Positions 44,556 through 53,257 of a stretch of 64,000 bases of DNA are shown piece by piece. This DNA comes from Accumulibacter sp. GTDB lineage: Bacteria > Pseudomonadota > Gammaproteobacteria > Burkholderiales > Rhodocyclaceae. The stretch lies in contig NZ_JAZKUG010000001.1 in NCBI RefSeq assembly GCF_036625195.1, forward strand, positions 1,364,001-1,428,000, written 5' to 3'. The notes under the pieces are model-generated. The model worked only from the letters and a program-made list of their open reading frames with translations, did not search any database and was not told the origin of the DNA. The position numbers and the translations under genes were made by a program. Each line of letters starts with the position of its first letter. Positions within the stretch are counted from its first letter, which is position 1.

Positions 44556-45998
44556 ATGGGCAAGCCGACAGGATTCATCGAGTACCAGCGTCTGGCGGAA
44601 GCGTCCGAGCCGGTTGCTGCACGCCTCAAGCACTACCGCGAGTTCGTCCTCGCGCTGACTGACGAGCAGGCCAGCCTGCAGGGGGCGCGCTGCATGGATT
44701 GCGGCATTCCGTTCTGCAACAGCGGATGTCCGGTGAACAACATCATTCCCGACTGGAACGATCTCGTGTACCGCGGCTACTGGCAGCAGGCGCTGGCGGT
44801 CCTGCATTCGACCAACAACTTCCCGGAATTCACCGGCCGCATCTGTCCAGCTCCGTGTGAAGCGGCTTGCACGCTGAACATCAACACGGATCCGGTGGGG
44901 ATCAAGTCGATCGAGCATGCGATCGCCGACAAGGGTTGGCAACAAGGGTGGATCGTGCCGCAGCCGCCGACGCAGAAGACCGGCCGGAAGGTTGCCATCG
45001 TCGGTTCCGGACCGGCAGGCCTGGCTGCCGCACAGCAACTTGCACGCGTCGGCCATGCCGTCGTCGTGTATGAGAAGAGCGACCGCATTGGCGGCCTGCT
45101 GCGCTACGGCATCCCCGACTTCAAGCTGGAAAAGTCGCACATTGACCGCCGCGTCGAACAGATGCGCGCCGAAGGCGTCGAGTTCCGTGTCGAACAGGAG
45201 GTTGGCGGTAGCGGGCCGGGCGCAGTCCCGGGTGCCCAGCTGCTGGCCGAATTCGATGCCCTGATCGTCGCCGGTGGCGCTGAGTCGCCGCGAGATTTGC
45301 CGGTACCCGGGCGCGAGCTCGATGGCGTGCACTTCGCGATGGAGTTCCTGCCGCAGCAGAACCGGGTGAACGCCGGCGACCGCCCCAGCCAGCAGATCAC
45401 CGCCACCGGCAAGCGAGTGGTCGTCATCGGCGGCGGCGATACCGGATCGGACTGCGTCGGTACGAGCAACCGTCAGGGTGCCCTGTCGGTCACCCAGTTC
45501 GAAGTGATGCCGCAGCCGCCGGCGCAGGAGGACAAGGCACTGACCTGGCCTTACTGGCCGATGAAGCTGCGTACGTCGTCATCGCACGAGGAGGGCTGCG
45601 CCCGCGACTTCGCCGTGTCGACCACGCAGTTCATTGGCGAGGGTGGCAAGCTCAAGGCGCTGCGCGTCGCTCGTGTCGACTGGAGCGGCGGGCGGATGAG
45701 CGAGATCCCCGGGAGCGAAACCGAGATTGCCGCCGACCTCGTCCTGCTTGCCATGGGCTTCGTATCGCCGGTACGGCAGGGGTTGCTGGAGGAACTGGCG
45801 GTCGAACTCGATGCGCGCGGCAACGTCCGCGCCACGACCGATGGCGACGGCTGCTACGCGACCAGTGTGCCTCGGGTGTTTGCCGCCGGCGACATGCGCC
45901 GTGGGCAGTCGCTGGTCGTCTGGGCGATTCGTGAGGGCCGGCAGTGCGCCCGCGAGGTCGATGTCTTCCTCATGGGGCGTTCGGACCTGCCGCGCTGA
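44556..45998 (+). CDS. gltD: Glutamate synthase (NADPH) small subunit
   Basis: A 480-residue flavoprotein that feeds NADPH electrons to GltB. Two iron-sulfur cysteine groups are present (CMDCGIPFCNSGCPVNN and CPAPCEAAC), then the FAD motif AIVGSGPAGLAAAQQLA and the NADPH motif VVVIGGGDTGSDCVG. The C-terminus closes with VFAAGDMRRGQSLVVWAIRE. It begins two bases after gltB, so subunits are made together. Confidence 0.97.
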   Translation: MGKPTGFIEYQRLAEASEPVAARLKHYREFVLALTDEQASLQGARCMDCGIPFCNSGCPVNNIIPDWNDLVYRGYWQQALAVLHSTNNFPEFTGRICPAPCEAACTLNINTDPVGIKSIEHAIADKGWQQGWIVPQPPTQKTGRKVAIVGSGPAGLAAAQQLARVGHAVVVYEKSDRIGGLLRYGIPDFKLEKSHIDRRVEQMRAEGVEFRVEQEVGGSGPGAVPGAQLLAEFDALIVAGGAESPRDLPVPGRELDGVHFAMEFLPQQNRVNAGDRPSQQITATGKRVVVIGGGDTGSDCVGTSNRQGALSVTQFEVMPQPPAQEDKALTWPYWPMKLRTSSSHEEGCARDFAVSTTQFIGEGGKLKALRVARVDWSGGRMSEIPGSETEIAADLVLLAMGFVSPVRQGLLEELAVELDARGNVRATTDGDGCYATSVPRVFAAGDMRRGQSLVVWAIREGRQCAREVDVFLMGRSDLPR

Positions 45999-46342
45999 AG
46001 CCTTGCCGTGCAACGCATCTCCCGATGGGCGCGGCAAGGCGGCCGTCCAGCTCGCCCCGCCAGCGCGGCTTCGGACGTATACTGTCGCCCGGATGCACGC
46101 AAGGGAGTGACCCTGTCTGCTGCTGGCCTGCCCGCGCTCCCCTTTTTCCAGTGACCGAGCGTGACATTTTTGTGCCCGCCTCGCCACCGGATCTGGAACA
46201 ATGATTGCCACAGCGTGAACGCTGGTGTCGACTCCCGTTGCAGGTGCGGCCGGGTCCTCTGCATCAGCAGGCCGCTGCCGCCGGACGGATCGCCGGCACG
46301 CGCAACAGGGACCAATCGTAGCGTCTGATCAGGTTTCAGCAA
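45999..46342. other. Intergenic region gltD / glmU
   Basis: 344 bases without a recognised gene. Directly after gltD lies a 9-bp inverted repeat (GCCTTGCCG at 46000-46008, CGGCAAGGC at 46032-46040) without a T-run. A TATACT at 46078-46083 could be a -10, but no -35 is in place. The ribosome site before glmU is weak. Confidence 0.5.
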
Positions 46343-47701
46343 ATGAACATCGTCATTCTCGCCGCCGGCCAGGGCAAGCGAATGCACTCCAATCTGCCAA
46401 AGGTCCTGCATCCTCTGGCTGGCAAGGCGCTCGTCTCGCACGTCATCGACACCGCACGCAGTCTTGCGCCACAGCGGATCTGCATCGTATACGGGCATGG
46501 TGGCGAGGCAGTGCGTGCCGCCATCACGGCGCCTGATCTGGTCTGGGTGCTGCAGGAACCACAGCTGGGGACCGGACACGCGCTGATGCAGGCGTTGCCG
46601 CATCTGGCGGCTGCCGGAACGACGCTGGTGCTCTATGGCGACGTGCCCCTGACCCGGGTGGAAACACTGCAGCGGCTGCTGCATGCGGCACGTGACTCGC
46701 TGGCAGTGCTCACCGTCGAACTGGACGATCCGGCCGGCTATGGCCGGATCGTCCGCGACGCTGCCGGCGACGTCGCGCGCATCGTCGAGCAGAAAGACGC
46801 CTCGCCCGACGAGCGCACGATCCGCGAGATCAATACCGGCATCATGGCCCTGCCGACAGCGCGTCTTGCCGAATGGCTCGGTCGCTTGTCGAACGACAAC
46901 GCGCAGCACGAGTACTACCTGACCGACATCGTCGGCATGGCGGTTACCGCCGGACTGCCGGTGCGTACCGCCCAACCGCAGTCGGCAGCGGAGGTGCTCG
47001 GGGTGAACAGCAAGGTGCAGCTGGCCGAGCTCGAACGCGTCGCGCAGCGACGAATCGCTGATCAGTTGCTCACGCAGGGAGTCCGCCTGGCAGACCCGGC
47101 GCGGATCGACGTGCGCGGCGAGCTGGTCTGCGGCCGCGATGTCTTCATCGACATCAACTGCGTCTTCGAGGGCCGCGTGGTGCTGGACGAGGCAGTCGAA
47201 GTCGGGCCCTCCTGCGTGCTGAAGAACGCACACATCGGCTCCGGCGCGCGCCTCGCCGCATTCAGCCACATCGAGGACGCAATCGTCGGACCGGACGGGG
47301 TGATCGGGCCGTTCGCCCGCCTGCGCCCCGGAACCGAGCTCGGTCCGGGGGTGCATGTCGGCAATTTCGTCGAGCTGAAGAACAGCCGCTTCGCTGCGCA
47401 GTCGAAGGCCAACCATCTGGCCTACGTCGGCGATGCAGTCGTCGGCAGTCGCGTCAACATCGGTGCCGGAACCATCACCTGCAACTACGATGGCGCCAAC
47501 AAGTTCCAGACGGTGATCGAAGACGACGCTTTCATCGGTTCCGACACGCAGTTGGTGGCGCCGGTAACCGTTGGTCGCGGCGCCACCCTCGGCGCCGGCA
47601 CGACGCTGACCCGCGATGCCCCGCCGGATACTCTGACCATTTCACGTGCCCGGCAAACCTCAATATCGGGCTGGAAACGGCCGCAGAAAATCAGGAAGTG
47701 A
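46343..47701 (+). CDS. glmU: Bifunctional GlcNAc-1-phosphate uridyltransferase / GlcN-1-phosphate acetyltransferase
   Basis: A 452-residue enzyme making UDP-GlcNAc. The N-terminal uridyltransferase has LAAGQGKRMHSNLPKVLHPL and EPQLGTGHALMQALP. The C-terminal left-handed beta-helix has hexapeptide repeats and the acetyl-CoA site (NFVELKNSRFAAQSKANHLA; GAGTITCNYDGANKFQT). The next gene, glmS, supplies its precursor, and seven bases separate them. Confidence 0.97.
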   Translation: MNIVILAAGQGKRMHSNLPKVLHPLAGKALVSHVIDTARSLAPQRICIVYGHGGEAVRAAITAPDLVWVLQEPQLGTGHALMQALPHLAAAGTTLVLYGDVPLTRVETLQRLLHAARDSLAVLTVELDDPAGYGRIVRDAAGDVARIVEQKDASPDERTIREINTGIMALPTARLAEWLGRLSNDNAQHEYYLTDIVGMAVTAGLPVRTAQPQSAAEVLGVNSKVQLAELERVAQRRIADQLLTQGVRLADPARIDVRGELVCGRDVFIDINCVFEGRVVLDEAVEVGPSCVLKNAHIGSGARLAAFSHIEDAIVGPDGVIGPFARLRPGTELGPGVHVGNFVELKNSRFAAQSKANHLAYVGDAVVGSRVNIGAGTITCNYDGANKFQTVIEDDAFIGSDTQLVAPVTVGRGATLGAGTTLTRDAPPDTLTISRARQTSISGWKRPQKIRK

Positions 47702-47708
47702 ACTGACC

Positions 47709-49538
47709 ATGTGTGGAATCGTTGCCGCGGTCGCCGACCGCAACATCGTTCCCGTCCTGCTCGAGGGCCTGCGCAGGCTCGAGTACCGCGGCTACGACTC
47801 GGCGGGTCTCGCCCTGATCGACGACAGCGGCCTGCGCCGCCTTCGCGCCGTCGGCCGGGTTGCCGAATTGACGGCGCAGGTCGATGAGACGCACGCCGCG
47901 GGCAACACCGGCATCGCACACACGCGCTGGGCGACGCACGGCGTGCCGTGCGAACGAAACGCCCATCCGCACATCTCCGGTGGGTTGGCCGTCGTCCACA
48001 ACGGGATCATCGAGAACCACGAGTCGCTGCGCAGTCGCCTCAAGGACCTCGCCTATGTCTTCACTTCCGACACCGACACCGAAGTCGTCGCTCATCTGAT
48101 TGCCCATGAGTTGAAGACCGAGAGCGACCTCCTCGCTGCCGTTCGGCGGGCCGTTGCGCAACTGCAGGGTGCCTACGCGATCGCCGTCGTCCGTGAAGCG
48201 GATCCGAGCCGGCTGGTCGTCGCGCGTGAAGGCGCGCCACTCCTTCTCGGTTTGAGTGGCGACGGGTTCTACGCCGCCTCCGATGCTTCGGCGCTGGTAC
48301 AGGTCACGCGCCGGATGGTGTACCTCGAGAACGGCGACTGTGCCGAACTGACCCGCGAAGGCTACCGCATTGCCCGCGTCGACGGTACGCCCGTGGAGCG
48401 GCCGGAAAGCGAATCGCAGTTGTCGGCCGATGCGATCGAACTGGGCAACTACCGGCACTACATGCAGAAGGAGATCTTCGAGCAGCCGGTGGCACTGGCG
48501 AGCACCCTCGAAATGCTCGGCGCCGCGCGCAGCATCCAGCCGGGTATCTTCGGCGCCGAGAGTGAGGAACTGCTCCGCGGCGTGCGGCAGGTGCTGATCA
48601 TCGCCTGCGGTACCAGTTACCATGCCGGTCTCGTGGCGCGCTACTGGCTCGAGTCGATTGCCGGTGTCGCCTGCTCGGTCGAAGTGGCGAGCGAGTACCG
48701 CTATCGCGACTCGGTCGCCGATCCGCAGACCCTCGTCGTCACCATTTCCCAATCGGGTGAGACCGCCGACACTCTGGCGGCATTGCACTACGCCAAGTCG
48801 CTCGGCATGCACCGCACCCTGTGCATCTGCAATGTTCCCGAATCGTCGCTGGTGCGCGAGAACAGCCTGCGTTTCATCACCCGCGCCGGTCCGGAGATCG
48901 GCGTGGCGTCGACCAAGGCCTTCACCACCCAGCTCGCCGCTCTTTATCTGCTGACGCTGGTCCTCGCCAAGGTCCGCGACCGGCTCGACGCCGAGCAGGA
49001 GGCTGGCGAACTGCAGGCCATGCGACACCTGCCGATGGCGGTCAGCATGATCCTCGAACTGGAGCCGCAGATTCGCGAGTGGGCAGAGTGTTTTTCGATG
49101 AAGCAGCATGCCCTGTTCCTCGGCCGCGGCCGGCATTATCCGATCGCCATGGAGGGCGCGCTCAAGCTGAAGGAGATCTCGTACATCCATGCCGAGGCCT
49201 ACCCGGCCGGCGAGCTGAAGCATGGTCCGCTGGCGCTGGTCGATCGCGAGATGCCGGTGATTGCCGTGGCGCCCAACGACGCCCTGCTGGAGAAGCTCAA
49301 GTCGAACCTGCAGGAAGTGCGTGCGCGCGGTGGCGAACTCTGGGTCTTTGCCGATGCCGACAGCGAGATGAAGGAGTCGGACGGGATTCACGTGCTGCAC
49401 CTGCCGGAGCATTACGGTGCCCTGTCGGCGCTGCTGCACGTCGTGCCGCTGCAGTTGCTGGCCTATCATGTCGCGCTGGTGCGCGGCACGGACGTGGACA
49501 AACCGCGCAACCTGGCGAAGTCGGTGACCGTCGAGTGA
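47709..49538 (+). CDS. glmS: Glutamine-fructose-6-phosphate aminotransferase
   Basis: A 609-residue enzyme producing glucosamine-6-phosphate. After removal of Met the glutaminase Cys becomes N-terminal (MCGIVAAVADRNIVPVLLEG). The two SIS isomerase domains contain IIACGTSYHAGLVARYW, TISQSGETADTLAAL and GRGRHYPIAMEGALKLKEIS. The protein ends KPRNLAKSVTVE, the family's signature tail. Together with glmU it forms a two-gene UDP-GlcNAc operon. No glmS ribozyme-like leader is visible; the gap to glmU is too short. Confidence 0.98.
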   Translation: MCGIVAAVADRNIVPVLLEGLRRLEYRGYDSAGLALIDDSGLRRLRAVGRVAELTAQVDETHAAGNTGIAHTRWATHGVPCERNAHPHISGGLAVVHNGIIENHESLRSRLKDLAYVFTSDTDTEVVAHLIAHELKTESDLLAAVRRAVAQLQGAYAIAVVREADPSRLVVAREGAPLLLGLSGDGFYAASDASALVQVTRRMVYLENGDCAELTREGYRIARVDGTPVERPESESQLSADAIELGNYRHYMQKEIFEQPVALASTLEMLGAARSIQPGIFGAESEELLRGVRQVLIIACGTSYHAGLVARYWLESIAGVACSVEVASEYRYRDSVADPQTLVVTISQSGETADTLAALHYAKSLGMHRTLCICNVPESSLVRENSLRFITRAGPEIGVASTKAFTTQLAALYLLTLVLAKVRDRLDAEQEAGELQAMRHLPMAVSMILELEPQIREWAECFSMKQHALFLGRGRHYPIAMEGALKLKEISYIHAEAYPAGELKHGPLALVDREMPVIAVAPNDALLEKLKSNLQEVRARGGELWVFADADSEMKESDGIHVLHLPEHYGALSALLHVVPLQLLAYHVALVRGTDVDKPRNLAKSVTVE

Positions 49539-49545
49539 GTCTGCG

Positions 49546-49566
49546 GGGTCGCCGTGGCGGCGACCC
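49546..49566. terminator. Hairpin between convergent glmS and exonuclease gene
   Basis: GGGTCGCC, a five-base loop, then GGCGACCC form an 8-bp perfect stem in the 31-base gap between the two stop codons. It lacks T-tracts and may serve both genes. Confidence 0.45.
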
Positions 49567-49569
49567 ACC

Positions 49570-51735
49570 TCAGTACTTGACGCGCGCGAAGTAGCTCTTC
49601 TCCGACGCCTCGAGCGCCTGCCGCAGGGTGACGACTCCCATCTGCGCCAGCAGCGGCAGCATCCTGAGGAACACCTCGGCAGTTGCACAGGCGTCGCCGA
49701 GCGCGTTGTGGCGTCCGGCGATCACCACGCCCAGTCGCTCGGCGATGTGATCGAGCTGGTGCGAGTCCTGATTCGCGTGCAGCACGCCGGAAAGCAGCAA
49801 CGTGTCGAGGACTGGCTGCCTGAACACCACGCCCGACGAATCCTCCTTCAACTGCAGAAAGCGCATGTCGAAAGCGGCGTTGTGGGCAACGAGCACGGTC
49901 TCGTTGCAGAAATCATGGAAAGCGGGCAGAACGACGTCGATCTGCGGCTGTCCGCGCACCATGTCGTCGGTGATGCCGTGAATGCGGACGCCTTCGGGCC
50001 GCAGGAAGCGTTGTGGGTCAACGAGCTGATCAAAGTTCTCGTGCCGCAGGAGACGGCCATTGACGATGCGCACGGCGCCGATCTGGATGATCTCGTCGCC
50101 GGCAGCTGGTTCGAGTCCGGTGGTTTCAGTGTCGAAGACGGTGTAGGTCAGGTCGCTGAGCCGCCGGTCGAGATCGATGCTCTGGTCGCGGAAATGAAAG
50201 AGGTCGAAATCATAGTACTCAGGGCGCACGCTCGGCTCGTCGCCGGCCGTTTGCGCCTGCAGGCTGTCGGGCAGGGCAACCGGCAGCACGAAGCGAAAGA
50301 AGGAGCGCGCGCTGGCCTTTTCGCGTTCGTACCAGATTTCCCCGCCGTGACGGTCGATCACGTCGCGCAGCGACAGCAGGGAGCTCTCCGTCCCGAGGTG
50401 CATGGTCTCGTTTTCCCAGGTCGCGAAGGTTTCCAGCGAGATGGCGTGGTCGGCCCAGATCATGTCCAGGTAGGCCAGCCTGCCGAAAGGCCGCAGTCGG
50501 AAACGCAGTTCAGGGATGCGATGATGATGGACCAGCCTCGCAGCGAGGAAACAGATCGAGAAAACGAGCGAAAAGCTCTCGGCGCGCAGCCAGACCGCCT
50601 CGTCGATCTCCTCGTTGCCGGTCGCCAATTGCAGTTCCTGCTCGATGCGACGCTGTGCGGCAACGACCAGATCGAGTCCTTGGACCTCTTCCAGCGGCCA
50701 GCGTGTCTTCAATGAATCGGCGAACTCGCTCATCGTCCGGTCGAGACGCTGGCTCATGCGGACGACCTCATCGCTGATGATGCCCATGAAGCGGTCACGG
50801 ATCTCCGGTTCGATGTCGGGGTAGTCGAGCAGGTTGCCCACTGCGACGCGGATGTTGGCCAGGCTGCCACGGGTGCCGTCGGTCAGGGATTGCAGAACCT
50901 GATCGCGGCGGGATTCCTGTTCCAGGCTGCGGGTGATGTTCTCGACCGTCAGCACGTAGCCAGTCATTTCGCGCTGCTGCGGCGCGTCATCGGTCGCCAG
51001 GACGGGTACCAGCTGTACGCGCAGGAGTTGCCCGCCACGTGCCGCGGTGATGAAGGTGGCGATTGCCGTGGCCGCGCCCTTGTGCAATCTCTGGCGGACG
51101 ACGTCGAGGGCGTGGTCGATCTGACTGCGTTCGAGGATCGAGAAGATCGACCGGCCGAGCCCGATCAATGCGCCACCGGCGACTGCCGTGGTACCGAGCG
51201 CGAGTGCACGGAACTGCAGTCGCGCCCGGCTGTTGTAGAGCAGGATCCGTCCCTCGCGGTTGCACACCACGACCGCCTGGGCCAGTTCCGACATCAGCGC
51301 CGCCAGCCGGTTCTTTTCCTCCTCGACCGACGACTTGGCGGCGGCAATCTGTGCCGCGACATCGTCCATCAGACCGTCGCGCTGCTGCGCGAGATCGTTC
51401 GTCGCCACCGCCAGCAGGCGGACCTCCGGCGGTCCTTCGGGGGTGACGCGGAAGTTGTGGTTCGCCGCCAGCATCAGGCGCAGGTTCTCGGCCATCTTCA
51501 GCAGACCCTGGACATACTCGCGAAAGAGATAGCGAATCACCAGGAGACCGACGAAGAAGCCAAAGGCGGTCATCATCGTACCCAGCGACAGGTGCGGCGC
51601 GATCAGGCGGACGAGCGCTGCGCGCTCGTCCGCCTGGGCATCTGCCCAGACCAGCGCTGCCGTGATCAGGAAGGGGCCAGTCACCAGCAGGAAGAGGATG
51701 ATGACCGAGATGGCCAGGCGAAGGCGCGCGTTCAT
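49570..51735 (-). CDS. Membrane-anchored degenerate sensor kinase fused to DEDDh 3'-5' exonuclease
   Basis: About 721 residues with an unusual order of domains. Two membrane helices (about 7-30 and 52-70) are followed by a HAMP-like segment, a coiled coil (130-150) and a PAS-like domain (about 150-280). The next part resembles a histidine kinase dimerisation helix (GTRGSLANIRVAVGNLL), but the H-box histidine is absent. An ATPase remnant ends LRDVIDRHGGEIWYE with RSFFRFVLP. The C-terminal domain is a DnaQ-type exonuclease with all motifs: FDTETTG at about 534, HNAAFD at about 618 and RHNALGDA at about 675. Start 51735 is chosen over a longer Pro-rich frame; TAGAAT at 51812-51807 is a likely -10. 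Confidence 0.9.
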   Translation of the reverse strand: MNARLRLAISVIILFLLVTGPFLITAALVWADAQADERAALVRLIAPHLSLGTMMTAFGFFVGLLVIRYLFREYVQGLLKMAENLRLMLAANHNFRVTPEGPPEVRLLAVATNDLAQQRDGLMDDVAAQIAAAKSSVEEEKNRLAALMSELAQAVVVCNREGRILLYNSRARLQFRALALGTTAVAGGALIGLGRSIFSILERSQIDHALDVVRQRLHKGAATAIATFITAARGGQLLRVQLVPVLATDDAPQQREMTGYVLTVENITRSLEQESRRDQVLQSLTDGTRGSLANIRVAVGNLLDYPDIEPEIRDRFMGIISDEVVRMSQRLDRTMSEFADSLKTRWPLEEVQGLDLVVAAQRRIEQELQLATGNEEIDEAVWLRAESFSLVFSICFLAARLVHHHRIPELRFRLRPFGRLAYLDMIWADHAISLETFATWENETMHLGTESSLLSLRDVIDRHGGEIWYEREKASARSFFRFVLPVALPDSLQAQTAGDEPSVRPEYYDFDLFHFRDQSIDLDRRLSDLTYTVFDTETTGLEPAAGDEIIQIGAVRIVNGRLLRHENFDQLVDPQRFLRPEGVRIHGITDDMVRGQPQIDVVLPAFHDFCNETVLVAHNAAFDMRFLQLKEDSSGVVFRQPVLDTLLLSGVLHANQDSHQLDHIAERLGVVIAGRHNALGDACATAEVFLRMLPLLAQMGVVTLRQALEASEKSYFARVKY

Positions 51736-51975
51736 TGTTCGGTGGTCGGCAAGGTTGTGGGGCAATGGTCGTGGTGGCCTCGGGGCGGGCGCCGTCGGGC
51801 ACGGCAATTCTACCGGCTAAGGTCCACCACGGTGCCCAGTCTCTGGCCGACGAACGGGAACTCCGGCTGCCGCCGAGGTGCGCCCGTGCGAGACGGCCGA
51901 TTTGCGGGCGCCTATCTGCACCTGCAGGGCAAAGAAATGTATCCTGAAGCCTTTCAACGACTGCCGGGAGATATC

Positions 51976-52116
51976 ATGACCGTGTGCCCGATCGCCATCG
52001 TTGCCGGCTGCAAGAGATGCCCGGCCTTCTCCATCTGCCCGCTGAAGACCGTTCTCGGTGATGCGCCGAAGCCCGGCGAAAAACCGGACGGGCAAGCGCC
52101 GGTGGAGAAGAAGTAG
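51976..52116 (+). CDS. Small four-cysteine protein, 46 residues
   Basis: A short reading frame, MTVCPIAIVAGCKRCPAFSI onward, with cysteines at 4, 12, 15 and 21 (C-x7-C-x2-C-x5-C). A Pro/Lys-rich tail ends APVEKK. GGGAG lies six bases before the ATG. The compact spacing would suit zinc or an iron-sulfur cluster. I do not know a function; the pattern looks conserved rather than random because all four cysteines and the prolines next to three of them cluster in the first half. It is divergent from the exonuclease-sensor gene and upstream of the heme-sensor/kinase pair. Confidence 0.65.
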   Translation: MTVCPIAIVAGCKRCPAFSICPLKTVLGDAPKPGEKPDGQAPVEKK

Positions 52117-52384
52117 CCCCTGCCCGCGTCGTGCCGGGCTGTCGCGGGGCCTGACCGGTGGCGTGCCGGAATGCTCTCGCGGACCGGCGCCGCTATGCAA
52201 CCCGCGCTCAGCATGCACTGCTGCTGGGAGAGGAAGCCGATTGACTCGCAGCGACAAGGCCCGGATACTCGCGACGTTGCCGGCGAGACTCCGGTGACGC
52301 GAGGCAAGGGAAGCCGGTTCGCGCTGTCGTCTCGCAGCCGTTTCGCCGGTAGCGCCGTTTCACTCCTGACTGGGAGGTCTCTCC

Positions 52385-53257
52385 ATGGGTCTGCGACTGA
52401 AATTCAATCTCGTGTTGCTCGCCGTGTTCCTTGCCGGCTTCTCCGTCACCGGCTATGTTTCCCGGACCTTGCTCGACCGGCACGCGGGCGAGCAGGTGCT
52501 TGGCGAGGCGCGCCTGCTGATGGAAGCGGCGTTGGCGGTGCGTGCGTATACGGTCGACGAGGTGCGGCCGCACCTCGTCGGACAGATGGACAAGGTCTTC
52601 CTGCCGCAGACGGTGCCGGCTTTTGCCGCCACCGAAACGCTTCAGCACCTGCGACGGAATTACGCCAACTACGCCTACAAGGAAGCGACGCTCAATCCGA
52701 CGAACCTGCGCGACCGGCCCGCCGACTGGGAAGCCGACCTGATCCACAGCTTCCGGAACCGTGCCGAGCAGAAGGAGATCAGTGGTGAGCGCGACACGCC
52801 CACCGGCCGGCTGCTCTACGTCGCCCATCCGATCCGCATCGAGTCGCCGGCCTGTCTTCAGTGCCACAGCACACCCGACGTCGCGCCACCGTCGATGATC
52901 CGCATCTACGGCCCGGCCAATGGCTTCGGCTGGAAGCTCAATGAGGTTGTCGGGGCGCAGGTCGTTTCGGTCCCGATGTCCGTGCCACTGGAGAACGCGG
53001 CACAGGCCTTCCGCACCTTCATGGTGTCGCTGGCGGTGGTGTTCGCGGTCGTCTTCGTCGTCCTCAACCTGCTTCTCTCCTGGCTGATCATACGGCCGGT
53101 GACGCGCCTGTCGGCGGCGGCCGACAAGGTCAGCACCGGTGATTTCGAGCAACCGGAGTTTCCCGAGAAGGGTGGCGACGAGGTTGCCGTGCTGGCCAGC
53201 TCGTTCAACCGGATGCGTCGCAGTCTCGAGAAGGCGATGCAGATGATCGATGGCTGA
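52385..53257 (+). CDS. DUF3365 (Tll0287-like) heme-motif sensor with HAMP domain
   Basis: A 290-residue membrane protein. Helix 1 (about residues 7-27) leads to a periplasmic DUF3365 domain of about 180 residues. Within it CLQCH (157-161) is a c-type heme attachment motif. Helix 2 (about 213-236) is followed by a HAMP domain (SWLIIRPVTRLSAAADKVST; DEVAVLASSFNRMRRSLEKA) and then the protein ends, with no output domain. GGGAGG precedes the start. The 3' end overlaps the Ser/Thr kinase gene by eight bases, so the kinase is the probable output partner (inference). Heme would allow redox, O2, NO or CO sensing. Confidence 0.9.
   Translation: MGLRLKFNLVLLAVFLAGFSVTGYVSRTLLDRHAGEQVLGEARLLMEAALAVRAYTVDEVRPHLVGQMDKVFLPQTVPAFAATETLQHLRRNYANYAYKEATLNPTNLRDRPADWEADLIHSFRNRAEQKEISGERDTPTGRLLYVAHPIRIESPACLQCHSTPDVAPPSMIRIYGPANGFGWKLNEVVGAQVVSVPMSVPLENAAQAFRTFMVSLAVVFAVVFVVLNLLLSWLIIRPVTRLSAAADKVSTGDFEQPEFPEKGGDEVAVLASSFNRMRRSLEKAMQMIDG

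Noticed and set aside
46000..46040. Inverted repeat after gltD as an intrinsic terminator
   Set aside because: The 9-bp arms are separated by 23 bases and no T-run follows.
52117..52384. Possible riboswitch upstream of the DUF3365 gene (GGCAAGGGAAGCCGG and paired GC segments)
   Set aside because: The segment recalls parts of cobalamin-type aptamers, but the full set of conserved elements is absent and no cobalamin gene follows. I see only a GC-rich leader.
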